From Bostrychus sinensis (lineage: Eukaryota; Chordata; Actinopteri; Gobiiformes; Eleotridae), in NCBI GenBank assembly GCA_020698575.1, contig CM036242.1, positions 21,958,624 to 22,022,623 on the forward strand: DNA of 64,000 nucleotides, read 5' to 3'. Positions within the stretch are counted from its first letter, which is position 1. The number at the start of each line of letters is the position of its first letter. Positions 33,823-46,516 of the stretch are shown here, in pieces. Position numbers and translations under genes: made by a program. The notes beneath the pieces were generated by a model that was not told the DNA's origin, did not search any database, and saw only the letters and a list, made by a program, of their open reading frames with translations.

Positions 33823-36800
33823 ATGCTCTGCTCAATTCCTTTATTCACTCGTCTCGTCCTACTGCTTTTCTCGGTGGTCTCTCCATCTCTGTGCATTCAT
33901 ATGGAGTATATCGAGAGCCATAGTGAGTTCACCTGTGAGCCCATCAGACTGAGAATGTGCCAGGACCTGCCTTACAACACCACCTTCATGCCCAATCTGT
34001 TGAATCACTATGACCAACAGACAGCAGCACTTGCCATGGAGGTAGGTCATTGTGTACACTGTCACAGAAAATCATTGCCTTCACAAAATTTTTAAATGCA
34101 TACACTTTTAAGATGTTATTATATAAAACCTCTGGGGTAACCACAGCCAACTATCTGCCGCTTAGCATACAGTGATTGATTAGACATAGGTTTATAATTA
34201 CTATAAGACTAAATGGTAAATATCTACATGGCAACGGTCTTCAGTTTCGCATTGCAGTGTTTCGTGCACCTGCTAAGGACAATAGCACTTCAGGCCTTCA
34301 CTTTGAATTTTAAATCGAAGAAATAATTCAAAATTCACAACGGCAAGGTGCATCGTATATAAATGGCAATAGCTGGCTTTTTGTTAAAAACATTAAGAGA
34401 TCTTGTATTTCATTTATTTCTCATTTACAGAAAGTATTCTTTGAAAAGTGATCTTCATCTTGTGGTTGTTACACAAGGCTACAGTTGTTTTTTAGCGGGT
34501 TAGACTTCACAGACCTAAAATATCAAAGGGTTAACAAGAACTGTGAAACAGTTGAAGTAAGGTGATATGCGATCCTTCCTTATGTTACGCTCCATCTTCT
34601 CTCTCAGGTTACTCTTCCATGTAGACGCAGATGGATGCATAAGCAGCTACTCCCAGCCTTTTATGTTAGCTTGCAGACAGGCAATTTGTCTGACCACTGC
34701 CTCCAGGAAACAGAAGTGCTATGCTTAGTAATTAATACTTGATAAGTAATGGGTTTTAGCGTAGAGGTTTTGGATTTTAGACAAAAAACACTGTTGTTGT
34801 TACACAGGATTGCTATGGGTCATATTGCGTCTCTCTACCATAGTACTTTGTTACTCTCCAGAGAGAAAGGTGAGGTGTTGCTCAATGGCAAGATTGTAAT
34901 TACCTTGTCATTGTAAGTATTTATTAGAACCAACGGCAGTGTAGTGCGTTTGGGATCTGAGGACTGCTGGGTGTGGCACAACTAATACACAACATCCAAT
35001 AGATGGAAAAAAAATAAACAAAGAGAATCATTGGAAAGTATTTTTTCTTGGCAAGGCCTATTGTGATTTTAATGTCTCATTTGCTAGTAGTAGTTTACGT
35101 CTTTGTTTTGGTTATAATGGTTATAGTTTAAGGAACATAGATGATAACAGATACATTCAGATGAATTATCTGCACCTCCAGCTGTTCAGAGAAGCCATAT
35201 TAAATTACGCCTGTTGAAATCCAGATGACTTTGGACAAGGCCAATGAATTTTACGGGTTCTTGAATAATGATTTTCAAGAACATTTTAATGTTAATTTTA
35301 AATGTCATTGTTATTAAAATTGAAATCAGTTTTTTACATGTTATCACATATTAATCCACTCACTGATCACTAAATTAGGTAGATCCTGCACTTTATAAAG
35401 AGCTTTCCAGTGTGGTTTGTATGTATTGTTGTGTGTTGTAATAGTAGTAGTGTGTAGTTGTAATGAATGGTTACTGTTGCTTGTCTATCATTTGGAACCA
35501 GTATGCTCTCCTTTGTCCTCTGGAATCAACAAGGCATTTTCACCAAAGAACTGACCCTCAGTGCTGGAGATAAATATCTGTCTTTTAGATCATTTTCTAT
35601 GTCCTAGAGATGGTTGTGTAAAAATCCCAGTAGCTCAACAGTTTTTGAAATACCATGACCAGCCCATGCCAAATTCAACGTAATTAAGATCCCATGTCTT
35701 CTTCGTTCTCCTGCCTAAATACACCAAGTTATTGCCATGTTATTGTTGATAGCCATTTGCAATAAAAAGATGTTGAACAGGTATACCTAATGAAGTGGCC
35801 AGTGGGTGTATTTGGTGCAAAAAATTTGACAATTGATTGTTTTGCTCCAGGAACGAGAGGAGATAAAAAAGGCCATTATTTTGGAGTGACAAGCATGCAT
35901 TTTGGTTTAGCTTGGTATGTTCTTAAATGGACCTTATCGTTCCAGTGTGATAAGATTCACTCAGCACATTGAGGACAATGTACAAATCAAGCCAATTCCC
36001 AGGCGTCATGTCAAAACATGCAGTGTAAGGGATTGTAAGAAGCATCTGTTGTTGAACTTGATTTAACCCAGCTGAAGCAGGAGTCTGTAACTGACACCCA
36101 CCCAGTCCCTCCAGTCATAAGAAGGCAGCTTTCAGACGACGCGGAGTCGCAACATGAGCTGTACTGGTTTTGCCTCGGACTTGGCAAGGAGATTTGATAA
36201 TATATGTCATGAGAAACTGTTTACATCTTGGCAGGTATTCTATGTATTTGCAGAAGTGTGTGCACAATTATTTAACTAAACATTGGTTATTTCATCACAA
36301 TATTCTAATTTTAAGTATTTTACCTAAGGCTAAGGCAACAGTGTTGTTGGACATCATCTTTCTGTTTAATTTAACTGTAAATAGGACTGAATTCTGCTCG
36401 ATGTTCACTTCACATGATTAATGTTTAGTCTGCAGCAGTGTTTTATGTCTTGCCTTTCTTGCAATTTGTGGAGACCATCTTGAGTAGTCATGCTGCTAAT
36501 ACTTTTTATTAACTAAAATGATGGCGTAACAGTTTGTAAATGTCTTTATTTTGGTATATCCACTGCTTGTCTTATATTTCTGTTATTTTTAAATGTCATC
36601 TGAATTAAACTAGTGTGCTTCTTGCCTTCGTTTTGAATGACAGCCTCATTGACTGCTGCAGTGTTTTTCATGTGTAATTGATGGGAGTGGTTTTTTGCCG
36701 ACTGTACATTAGTACTTCCTGTCAGTGAGTGATTGACAGGAGGTTGAACAGTGGCAGCTGTCGGCTCTCGCTAGTGCTACTAACAAGCTGCTAATCTTGC

Positions 36801-39800
36801 TCTCAGCACCACAATGAAGTCATTGATTCCCTCACACTAACAGCCCTCCCCATCTGCCACAATAGTTCAATAAAGCTAGCTACAAGAAGCTGAGGAGGAC
36901 AAGGACAAGGAAATGGATTAAGGTTTAGCAAAATATATTTGTTCGTACAATGATGTTTTAGGTGTATTGTGTGTTTTAAACATTGGGTACATAAATTAAA
37001 TTCTGTAGTTTTCTGGCGTTGAAAGCCCAGGGTTAGATTTTAAGTGACCATGTATTTCTTAACATTATACTAACCAAATTTTGAATTAGTTGGTACACTG
37101 TGTAAACTGTAAATGAAAACCAAATGCAATAATTTACTAATCTCATAAAACCATTCACCATTCACAATACAACAAACAGCATTAATGCTAAAATATTTTA
37201 CTGTTTTCTAAAAAAATAGAACACTTATTTTGATTTTGATGGCAGGAACACACCTCAAAAAGTAGGGACAGCGCAACAATAGACAGGAAAAGTAAGTCGT
37301 ACTTGTTACTGCCATTAAATTCAAAATGGCCTAATTTTTTTTTTATGAAATTGTAAAATATCTATTATATGTTGCTTATGTTCTATTGTGAATAAAATGT
37401 GATTGTGTGAGATTTGAAAATTAATGAATGCTTTTTTTACACCCAACAGAATTTGGTTGGTATAGTCTTAAATACTTTACCTATTCAGATCTGTGGTGTT
37501 AGACACATGAGTTTTGTCTCTATGATATGTGTATGATGTTAAATGATTAAAAATGTGTAACAGTGGTTTCGTGGCCGGCACTGCCCATCTGCCACAGCGT
37601 GTTAGAATCCCAGAGGATAGAGTGTAGGTCGTGACATTTCTTCAGCTCTGTGCATTTTAGACAGTTGTATGACATCACCAGGATCATGTGACCACACCAA
37701 AACAAAGAGTACTGCAATTGTACGTGTTGTGTTATGACATAAGGTGGTCTGAGACCAGAGAAGATATTGAACCAAATTATTTATTCAAAATACTAATAAA
37801 CGTGCTTCTCACACATTTTTTCAAGTTCTATGGATATCAAAATGTGCTAGAGGGCCTTTTACAAAAGGTTTAAGGGTAATGGTTACAAGGCAAAATATTT
37901 TGGAGCAGAAATTCACAGACAAAACCTCGGCACAAGAGGTGAACAAGTGACACAGTGTGTACTGTGAAAAACCTCTGCATTAGAATAAATACAAGGCTCT
38001 ATGTTGCAAACAAAGGATGCATGGCTTGTACATGCAAGTAAATATTCTCCGAATTAGCATTTATAGAAATTCTTAGCAAAGGAATTTGGTGAATTCATGG
38101 CAAGGCTCAGCTCAAAACGTAACTTTATTGGAGATTTAAAATGTATACATTTATTTTTGAGACAAACTGCAATTTAGTATTCTTAAAAAGAGGGACATTG
38201 TGTGTTGAATAAAAATGTCACAAATGTCAATGTCTTTAGACAGTCCTGTCTCTGGTGTTTGTGTTTCACTTAGCATGGGGTCCTGTCCTTCAAATTAAGA
38301 CTGCTCTGTTGTAGAAGGGCCACCGTGAGGTTACCAAGGCCCCCCCAAAAACAATGTATGTATGCCAAATTTAAAGAGTTTGGGGCTTGTTGTGCTGAAG
38401 TATGGTTTCTCTTTGTGTGTGTGTGAATATGTGGGAGCTCATTGAGGTGTGTTATGCTTGGTGTGTATGTCCATGTGCATGTATTAAGGGCATCTGAAGA
38501 GGCTGCGGACCCCATTCACTCAGGCATAGACAGACTGGTGCTCATTGAGTCTAAAAGGTTCCCGTTGATTATCCTGCTCATTCTGTCAGGGTCTATTGAG
38601 GCACCCAGCCCAAATGAAGCAATCATTTATTTATGCATGGAACAAAAGCACTGCCTGGTGCTGGTTTTGGCAATGCATTCCTATCAGCAAATCTCCCACT
38701 GCTGCTTATCCAGTTCCACAATGCCAAATGGGAGATTTGAAGGGGATTGTTCATTCCTTAAATAGTGCTTTGTGGCCCACATTAAAATTAAAACAACAAC
38801 ATGAAATACTTGTACATGGTGCATACTTTACATAATCCAGACACTGTATAGTACTGCGCAAAAGGTTTTAGTGTAGGGTGAAAAATGCTCTGTGATAATA
38901 ATACAGTTTTCTATTTTAATTTTGCAGTGGACATTTCAGTAAAGTCAACAGCCAAAGGACTTTTTTTTTTCACTGTTTAGATTCAGGTGTTTTATTTAAA
39001 GCATTCTGTACCATTTTGAGATAGGGACACTGCACTCACTAAATGAACAAGTGATTATTGTAGGATATAAAGATTTTGTGGCTCAATAGAAAGAATGTTT
39101 GCTCCTGAACTAGAAGATCTTCAAGTTTGAGTCCAGGCCTGGGCATTATATCTTTACCATTGCAAGATAGGACTGGTGCTATAAGGTCTACCCTTTACGA
39201 GTGCTATAGTTTTTCCTTTTCTGCATTATAAATTTGCGTATTTTTGTACATTGCCTTTCTTTGTTCATTCCCTTTTTATAAAAAAACGTCCAAAACTTTT
39301 GTACTGTACTGTGTATTACAAAATGCTTAAAGGTGAGGTTATAATTTCCAAGATGGTAGAATTCATAATATGAAATCCTTCGCTTAATAAACAGTACAGT
39401 ACATTCACTGGGTTTCAATTTCTGTCAGCTTCTAAAATTGTCAGTGTAAAATGCCTAATGTTTTAATGTTTGTATAGAGTTTGTTAACTGTCCAGCATTA
39501 GGCCTATCACCTGGCCTGTTCACTAGATATATCTTGCACTGCCTCATGGCTGTTGTGGTACACTCTGATAAAACATAAATATAGGTTATCCCAGTCTTAT
39601 GGTCCTAATCTGAACCCATGACCCAGCCTGGGAACTGTGTGCAGTGTAAGTAATGTTTAACCCTGGCTGCTGAGCCTGATCTCTCTCTAACATACTCACA
39701 AACACACAGTGTCATTGATCTACTTCTCACGCAAAGCCACGCTACAGAAGGCAGGAATAGCTTCACTTTGTACATATGCTGCTACAAACAACTCCCCTAA

Positions 39801-42800
39801 TATAGTCCCCATATTGGTGTAAAAACAGTTAATGACAGTATGTGGAGTGTATCAATTCAGCCACAGAGGTGTACTTTTTGTGCCAGTCCAAAGCCAGGAT
39901 AAATGGAGAGGGTTATGTCAGGATGGGTATTAGTCATAACATGCCAAATCAATATGTGCACACTAGGAAGCAGATGAATTGCTGTGGCAGCCCATAAAAG
40001 AAATGCCAAAAGGAAAGAAGTAGATGGAGTGTATAAATCTATTGTATATTGATAGATACTGAAACATAACACTGTTGATTAAAATATAGCAGAATACAAT
40101 AAACGTACATAATTTTCACATAAACAAACTGCATAAAACTGGCACATCTTAATCTCAGTAAAAAAACATATATTTCTAGAACTATTTTGTGTTTATTATT
40201 CTACCTACGATAGCCATTATCATCTAGGATTTAGTCAGATTTGGAGACATGCTGTAGGATTAGCATGGACACTGAAGCAGCGATTCATATACACACAAAG
40301 AGATTGAGATTTCTGATTTGGACCAATGAACAACCACCGCTCAAGCATTATTTATATATTAGCTTAAATAAATCTGAGAATAAATATTAATAATATGTCA
40401 TAATCATCATTCGCATCTATAAAATATATGATTGATTATAAGGTGCAAAATAAGATCAGATCAGATTCAGATCTTATCTAAAGATGTATAATGACAGCAG
40501 ATGGATGCACAGATTGCCCGGACGATGTGAGGAAATGCGTGGGTACACTCTCATCAGGCTCCATTGTCTTCCCTTTACCATCTCTGTATTGTCTAAGCTG
40601 ACCCTCTCTCCTCGCTTCTCTGAGTCTTTTCTTCTCGTTTTCACACTTTCTCTGTTGCCCATTATTTAAGCTTGTTGGGCATACTTTTTGGACGGTTTCC
40701 TCCATTTAAAGCAGTCTATAATGTGGGTGTGTGGCTGCGTTTGTGTGTTCTCCTCAGTAAGACATGGTTGTGTGAACGCTCCACATCACCTGTTGCCATG
40801 GCAGTTAAATAGGCCGGGAGGAAGGACAAGGAATGAGGGGGGTACATGTGCTGGGACGGGGGTGATGAGGAGTGCATGATCAGGAATAAACCCAGCAGCA
40901 GAACGGTATGAAGAGAACTCAGTAATTTTCTGAACTTAGACAAAGAATAAACTGTTATTTTTGTAATTGTATATGCCTTCAGTTAAATGTGCAGACTGGT
41001 ATTTTTTTAAGGAAAACCTTTTAATCACCTTATATTTTAATAGGAACCCTCTAGAAAACAAACCCTAAAGACATCATCCGGGCTTTTTTTCTACCTCCAC
41101 CAGTGAGTTTACTTTTTTGCTGGGGTTATTTTGAATGAAATGAAGGATCTGGACCACAATCTGGATCAAACAATTTTATAAAACAATCTGTATCATTGCA
41201 AGATGGGGCCAAAAATACTAATTCCAGCCACAACGGGCTGAAAGAAGATAAGTGTAGAGTTTTATTCTTTCTTTCTTTGTTTCTTTTGTGCAAATCTTGT
41301 CAGCATTAAATCAGTGTTGGTGAAAAAAAACACTAACAAAGTGACTATTGCTGTGTTGTGACTATAGTCTGGCAGGCCACCATGTTAGAGAGTGGTGTTT
41401 GGGAGGACAATAAAGGAGTTTTTTGGTTACTGCAGCTTCAAAAGCATACTGCTGGAAAAGTTCAAAGTTGGCTGATAACCCTTCATTGAACTCATTGAAC
41501 CATTTCCCCTCATTGATGAACCATCATGATGACACTGCTGGGAAGGAAACGCTTGGCAAAGTCTAACCTACAATTAAATCTGGGAACTGCAGACATGATT
41601 CACTTGTCAACGCTTTATCTCAAAGTAAAAGTGGTATTTTACTGTGTCTGTTTTAACTGTTTTACAATGACCTAATCCCATTCCAGACCGTCTTAAATGA
41701 TGTTTTACTCCGATCATAAAGAGACAAATTAGAGGCACAAACACAGCCCATAAAATTATACAGGATTTTCTAAAGCTACAAAGCAGTAACAGGGTCGTAC
41801 GCAGGATTTTAGAAATATCATGTTGTTGCACGGTGGCAGAGCGGTTAGCGTTCTAGCCTCCCAGCAAGGAGGTCGTGGGTTCGAGCCCCGGGCGGACCAA
41901 TACACACCATCACACAATCTCTCTGGGTGGAGTCTGCATGTCCTCCCCGTGTTACCGTGGGTTCTCTCCGGGTTCTCCGGCTTCCTCCCACCGTCCAAAG
42001 ACATGCATGTGTTAGGTGAATTGGTGACTCTAAATTGACCCTAGTGAATGAATGTGTGAGTGAATGGTTGTCTGTCTGTGTTCGTCTCTGTGTCAGCCCT
42101 GTGACAAGCTGGCCCCTGTCCAGGGTGTACCCCGCCTTTGGCCCCAAAGTTACTGGGATAGGCTCCAGTCACCCGCGACCCCTAACGGGAAAAAGCGGTA
42201 GAAAATGAATGAATGAATGAATGAATGTTGTTGCCAGTTTAGACCTGGTGTAGACCTGGTTTAGTCCTGGTTTAGTCCTGGTTTGGTCCTTGTTTAAACC
42301 TGGTTTAGTCCTGGTTTAGTCCTGGTTTGGTCCTTGTTAAGACCTGGTTTAGTCCTGGTTTGGTCCTTGTTAAGACCTGGTTTAGTTTTGGTATACTCCT
42401 TCTTTCTTCCTGGTTTGGTCCTTGTTTAGACTTTGTTTAGTCCTTGTTTAGTCTTGGTTTGGTCCTTGTTTAGACCTGGTTTATTCTTGGTATAGTCTTG
42501 GTTTAGTCCTGTTTTTCCTGAATAAGTCCTGGTTTAGACCTGGTTTAGTCTAGTAATAGAAAAATACCGAGGTGCGGACCTCGGTATTTTTCTATGATGC
42601 GTACGGTCATGAGCAGTAATCATCTTTTCTTTATGGATTTTTCTTTCTGAGATTGCCACAGCAAGTTGTCTTAATTTGATCAATCAATCATTTAATCAAT
42701 CTGTCTTCTAGTGTGCAGTGATTTTCATACTGATTTGGCATTGGTTTTTACACCAGATGCCCTTCTGGATGCAACCAGCTCCATTTATCAGGGCTTGGAA

Positions 42801-45800
42801 CTGGCACAAAGAGTTTTTCTTGTGACCTTCTGTGGCTGGATTAATGTGGTGCAGTAATAATGATGCTAAACGTTTTTCTTCAAACATGAAATGACAGGTT
42901 GAATAAAGATGTAAAAGCCAATGAATTGTAATGTAGAGAAGTGGAAGGCATGACAGTGTAATTGCGCAGAGTAAATGCTCTGCCAAGAAAATAAGAAAAA
43001 AAATGAAGAAAAAAAGATAGAAGGAGAGGAGGAGGGGAAATGAACGTGAAGGGGAATGCCATTAATGGCTTTGTCTGCTGCTTGTGACTGAAGGATGGAT
43101 GGCTGCGGATAAACGGAGTGAATGAAAGCGCGAGAGAGTGTGAGAGAAGGGTGCCCCTTTCTTAACTGTCTATTCAGAGATTAGGGACGAGAGCATCACG
43201 GTCTGCTCAGTTGGCTATTCATGACCAACGCCTGTCCCTCCCTGGAGCTGGTGAGAGGAGAGCCAAGCACACAGCCAGAGTGTGTATGTCTCGGTGGAGG
43301 TGGCTGCAGCGCAAATTCATATCTAGGAATATATTTATGTTGGATTATAGAGTGTGCAACCAGAAAATTGAGCTGAAGTTGCAATCTAGACAGTAAAAGC
43401 TCAGATGAGAGGCAAACGCAGTAATATATCTGTGTACTTAAAGAGGGAAATAGGAAGCGGGCTGGTGGGATAATGGTGAGATAGAAGCATGATGTTATTG
43501 CAGTATTGTTAGTGGCAGCCTGCACTCTTCACTCTCCTCCTGAGCAGAATAAAATAAGGTTGAATGTAAAATCTATGCCATTAACAAACAAAAAAAAAAG
43601 TAAAAGCTGCTGTCCAACCAGAGATCCAAAAAAGTGGGAACAGAATGCAATGGTTGCAAATGTCATAAAAAAATGAATTCATTTATTTATTATTTACTCA
43701 TAACAGACCATAAACAACATAGCAGATTTGAAACAAAAAATAATAACTTTTGAGTGCAAAAAAGGACTGGAGCAGGTGATACTAAAAAACAGAAGAGCAT
43801 TTTGCAACTATTTAGATTAACTGGTAACATTTCAGCAAGATGACATGGTATAAAAGGAACATTTTCTTGCAAAATGCTCCTCTATCTTGTTTTTATCAGT
43901 ACTACCTACTTTTTGTGTTGAGTTGTGCTGCTGCTTATATTAGTGTTTTGTTTTTTTGTTTTTATGAAAGATAAAATATACATATGCATTTTGCACAGTC
44001 TCCCAACTTTTGGGGGAATTGGGTTTTATAGTCTGAAAATATAAGTGAGCTGTAATTGTCAGTGGAGGGAGGAGTAGAGATGTCACAGTTTGCTAATGAA
44101 GGTAAAAGTTGATGTAGTTTGACAGTATTTGGGCTGAATGGCTTGAACAACTGGTTTCTGTCCAAACCCAAAAGCTGAGAGTGGTTTTGGAGCAAGAAAA
44201 GAGTAAGCCTATCGGGGACAGGATGGCTGGAGGGAGGTTTAGCAACGAATTCCCAGATTTCTACTGTCAGAAAATCACCAGGTATGCTTGACATAGTAGA
44301 GATACTAATTTCCATATTTATTGCTTTAGGGTTTATTCTTCTATGATGGTAATTGGCGCTGCTTGGCTGTATCCTGTAGATGACCTTTTTTAACACTATA
44401 AGCACCATTACTATTTGTTAACACTTTTTAGAATACCTCACCACTATTAAGCAGGAATAAGGCATCAATAAAAATATGATCTAATATCAAATATTTTGAT
44501 TAATTATTTTAATGACGAAATAATTTAGATACTGTATTAACACTTGTGTGTTTTATATTTGCATTGATTTACATTAATGCTGCAATAATTCATCAAATGA
44601 ATCAGTTATATAAGATTATTAAAATATTTGTCAACTAATTTGATAATCAATTAATTGCTTTCTGAAGTATACATGTAATTACCATAGCTATTAATAGTAG
44701 CTTGGCCAGCCAGACTGAACTCTTTTCCTATTCTATACAAAGATGTTAGTCTGGTATCCCTTTGCTTGAGTTCGATTTCCCGGGGCAGAACTTGCAGGTG
44801 AATAGTAATAGAGCAGTAGAGACGCATAATGACTGTAGCCGGTTTTGCCATGAAATACTGTAATATGAACAACTCTATTTATTTCTGAAGGGAGACAGCA
44901 AGCCAGTTGTTGAAAATCTTGTAGAAAAAGTCGGTTTATTTGAATGTGGTCTTTATGTCGTACGTTCACAAGACTTTAATGTTGCTGAAATGGCCACAGA
45001 GGACTGAACAACAACAATGACTTCAGTTATAAAATCCGCTTTGTATTATCTGCACCATCTTGGTTACTTTTGATAGGAGATATCTTCCACTTTTGAATAA
45101 GATGCTGCAGATAAAGGGCTGTGATAGGTCAGGTCCAAATCAAGCAATTGGAAACAATTCTGTATGGGAGAGGAACCAGACCCTCCTGCTTTTGAAAAGA
45201 AAGTGGGTGGGTCTGGCTGGCTGGCCAGGCTCTATTAATCGAGTGGTATTCATATATCACTGAATGCTGTCGATTTGCTGCTGCAAACATTTAGCTTTTG
45301 CACAGATGCACCTTATTTTCCACACTATCCACACAACTTTGGTCAATATTACGACACTTTCAGGACCCTTGTAGTTATATGTAGAAAAATAATATTCAAT
45401 TTACACTGTGGTTAAGATTAGGGTAGTGGCTAGATTAGTGCTTCATAGAAATATATTAGCAAGAATGTAATCATACGTCTTGCTCTCAAAATAAATAAAC
45501 GGTCTTGAGACTGCGGTCCTGAAACTGTACATACTACTTCATAGTTCATACTATTCACTTTGGTAAGAAAAATTCACATATTTTGAACTAGAACTACAAA
45601 AAAAAAAACTCAAATTTTTAACCACTTGTCTTTTCTATCTCACAAGGTCATTCCACATTTACTTGCACTTACTATCTTATTATCTATGGGTTAATTGAAA
45701 ACAGTAATCCACTAATTGAATTGATACCCACTATTTTAATATCTTATTGAATTCACTGAAAATTACTGCTAAGCACCATGTAGAAATATTTTGATTTCAC

Positions 45801-46476
45801 TTTGGAGTGAGATTTATCCTGGGCTACATTTGTTGTTGGTTTGGAGGCTCAGACCCAAAGTTCTGCCACCTTGATCTGATCTGAGCACAAATCAAGCGAC
45901 ACTTTCTGGATGTTTTCAGGTTCTCGCTCTTAGACACTTCTTTCAATCCATTTGACTCTCTAATCCACCGGGAAAGAGCCCTTTTCTCCACTCCACTGCA
46001 GTTTTTCTCCCTCTTTTCCTTTCATACGGTCCTCCTCCTTCACTCGATGCCATGTATGAGTTTCTGCAGAGTTGGCCAGCTTGATTTTGTGCTACTACAG
46101 CGCACACACCAGTGACAGAACAGCTATTGCAAATGAAGCGTATTTTAAGGAGATAGTAAATGGTTTACTGTTATTAAAATAAATTCATTCTTTCATAGGA
46201 AAAGAAAGAGATGGAAAATCCAGCCACAAGGCGTCACAAACGACAAATTTTATTTATCAGGGTCCCAATCCCAGATAAATGCACAACCCCAGAAGGGAAA
46301 AGCCAAAAGGAAAGAGAAAGATTATATTTAGTGCCAACCTAAGCCATAAATAGACAATATAATGAAAAAATTGATTGGTACATCTGCGATGCATCTGAAG
46401 ATTTGATCTTTGTTAACGCCTTCTTTACATGTATTATCTTTTGTCTGTTAACACATACTTGGTTGTATTCTTTGAT

Positions 46477-46516
<40 letters not shown>

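Noticed and set aside
41830..41900. Possible functional tRNA gene (A and B boxes)
   Set aside because: It is the head of a SINE: the cloverleaf is not followed by a T-run terminator, but by the SINE body and a target duplication.
41820..42147. ORFs on both strands with arginine- and proline-rich proteins near 41756-42147
   Set aside because: They are translations of the SINE, which is GC-rich and has few stops; this is not a gene.
42716..42790. Second head-like B box in the minus SINE region
   Set aside because: Only the SINE body is present here; no A/B box pair at correct spacing could be read.
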